A stretch of DNA of 64,000 nt, taken from assembly GCF_017873435.1 (NCBI RefSeq), contig NZ_JAGGKG010000002.1, positions 1 to 64,000 of the forward strand, written 5' to 3'. This DNA is from Paenibacillus turicensis (lineage in GTDB: Bacteria; Bacillota; Bacilli; Paenibacillales; Paenibacillaceae). The number at the start of each line of letters is the position of its first letter. Within the stretch, counting starts at the first letter, position 1. The notes under the pieces were generated by a model, which had not been told where the DNA came from, made no database searches, and worked only from the letters and a program-made list of their open reading frames with translations. Below, piece after piece: positions 63,962 through 64,000 of the stretch. The position numbers and the translations under genes are program-made.

Positions 63962-64000
63962 TGTATTACTTAAAGTTTGTGATATATTTAACTTGTAAGG

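Overview
The window reads as an ordinary chromosome segment of a low-GC, Gram-positive, endospore-forming-type Bacillales bacterium, most like a Paenibacillus relative. This rests on purine-rich ribosome sites (AAGGAGG type), many lipoproteins with Gram-positive lipoboxes, an extracellular CE4 esterase with a CBM36-like xylan-binding module, a GH5 cellulase, a LysM/3D-domain wall protein, a DUF4085 protein, and a class 1B dihydroorotate dehydrogenase (PyrD plus PyrK). The genus is an inference. No rRNA, tRNA, prophage or transposase gene was seen.

Layout. 1-5.2 kb: a five-repeat type I-C-like CRISPR array and, 4.2 kb away, a one-spacer mini-array. Both have the same 170-nt leader and neither has cas genes in the window. 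Between them lie a DUF2268 metalloprotease/MerR-TipAS pair and a flavinylated extracellular fumarate-reductase-like lipoprotein. 5.2-8.2 kb: a solute-binding lipoprotein paired with a chemoreceptor. 8.3-13.3 kb: an operon with an M20 amidohydrolase, a MetN-MetI-MetQ transporter and a UroD-fold protein with a methyltransferase-type zinc motif. 13.5-18.3 kb: a ProC-like reductase, a glyoxalase-like protein, an AraC regulator, a frameshifted methyltransferase and an AlkD-like protein. 18.5-24.1 kb: thyA, folA, gltD and topB.

24.2-34.2 kb is the most distinctive region: a bacterial RNA-repair locus. hen1 and pnkp form one unit and rlaP (with a DUF4085 gene) another. Two WYL-type regulators lie nearby. 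The two repair units share an almost identical 36-bp upstream element, which suggests one co-regulated regulon. A xylan-esterase gene with its own sigma-A promoter and a cre-like site sits between them.

34.5-47.6 kb: a GH5 cellulase, an ABC-2 exporter, a MATE pump, a HAD hydrolase, an ArsR-like regulator divergent from an MFS transporter, and a four-gene unit (orphan ABC ATPase, integrin-like lipoprotein, response regulator, histidine kinase). 47.6-54.2 kb: glycogen metabolism (glgC divergent from glgB-glgA, convergent GH13 maltodextrin hydrolase). 54.2-64 kb: a LysM-3D wall protein, polysaccharide deacetylases, pyrK-pyrD with an LpdD-like gene, a XerS-like recombinase, a spermidine-synthase-like protein, L-lactate dehydrogenase and a YCF48-like lipoprotein.

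Dispersed structure: three copies of a palindromic, MITE-like intergenic repeat (about 205, 206 and 121 bp) and several TGTGA-N6-TCACA palindromes of FNR/CRP/Rex type. Start codons were moved from the longest reading frame wherever a ribosome site, lipobox or overlap argued for it. All family calls come from reading motifs by eye, without database searches.
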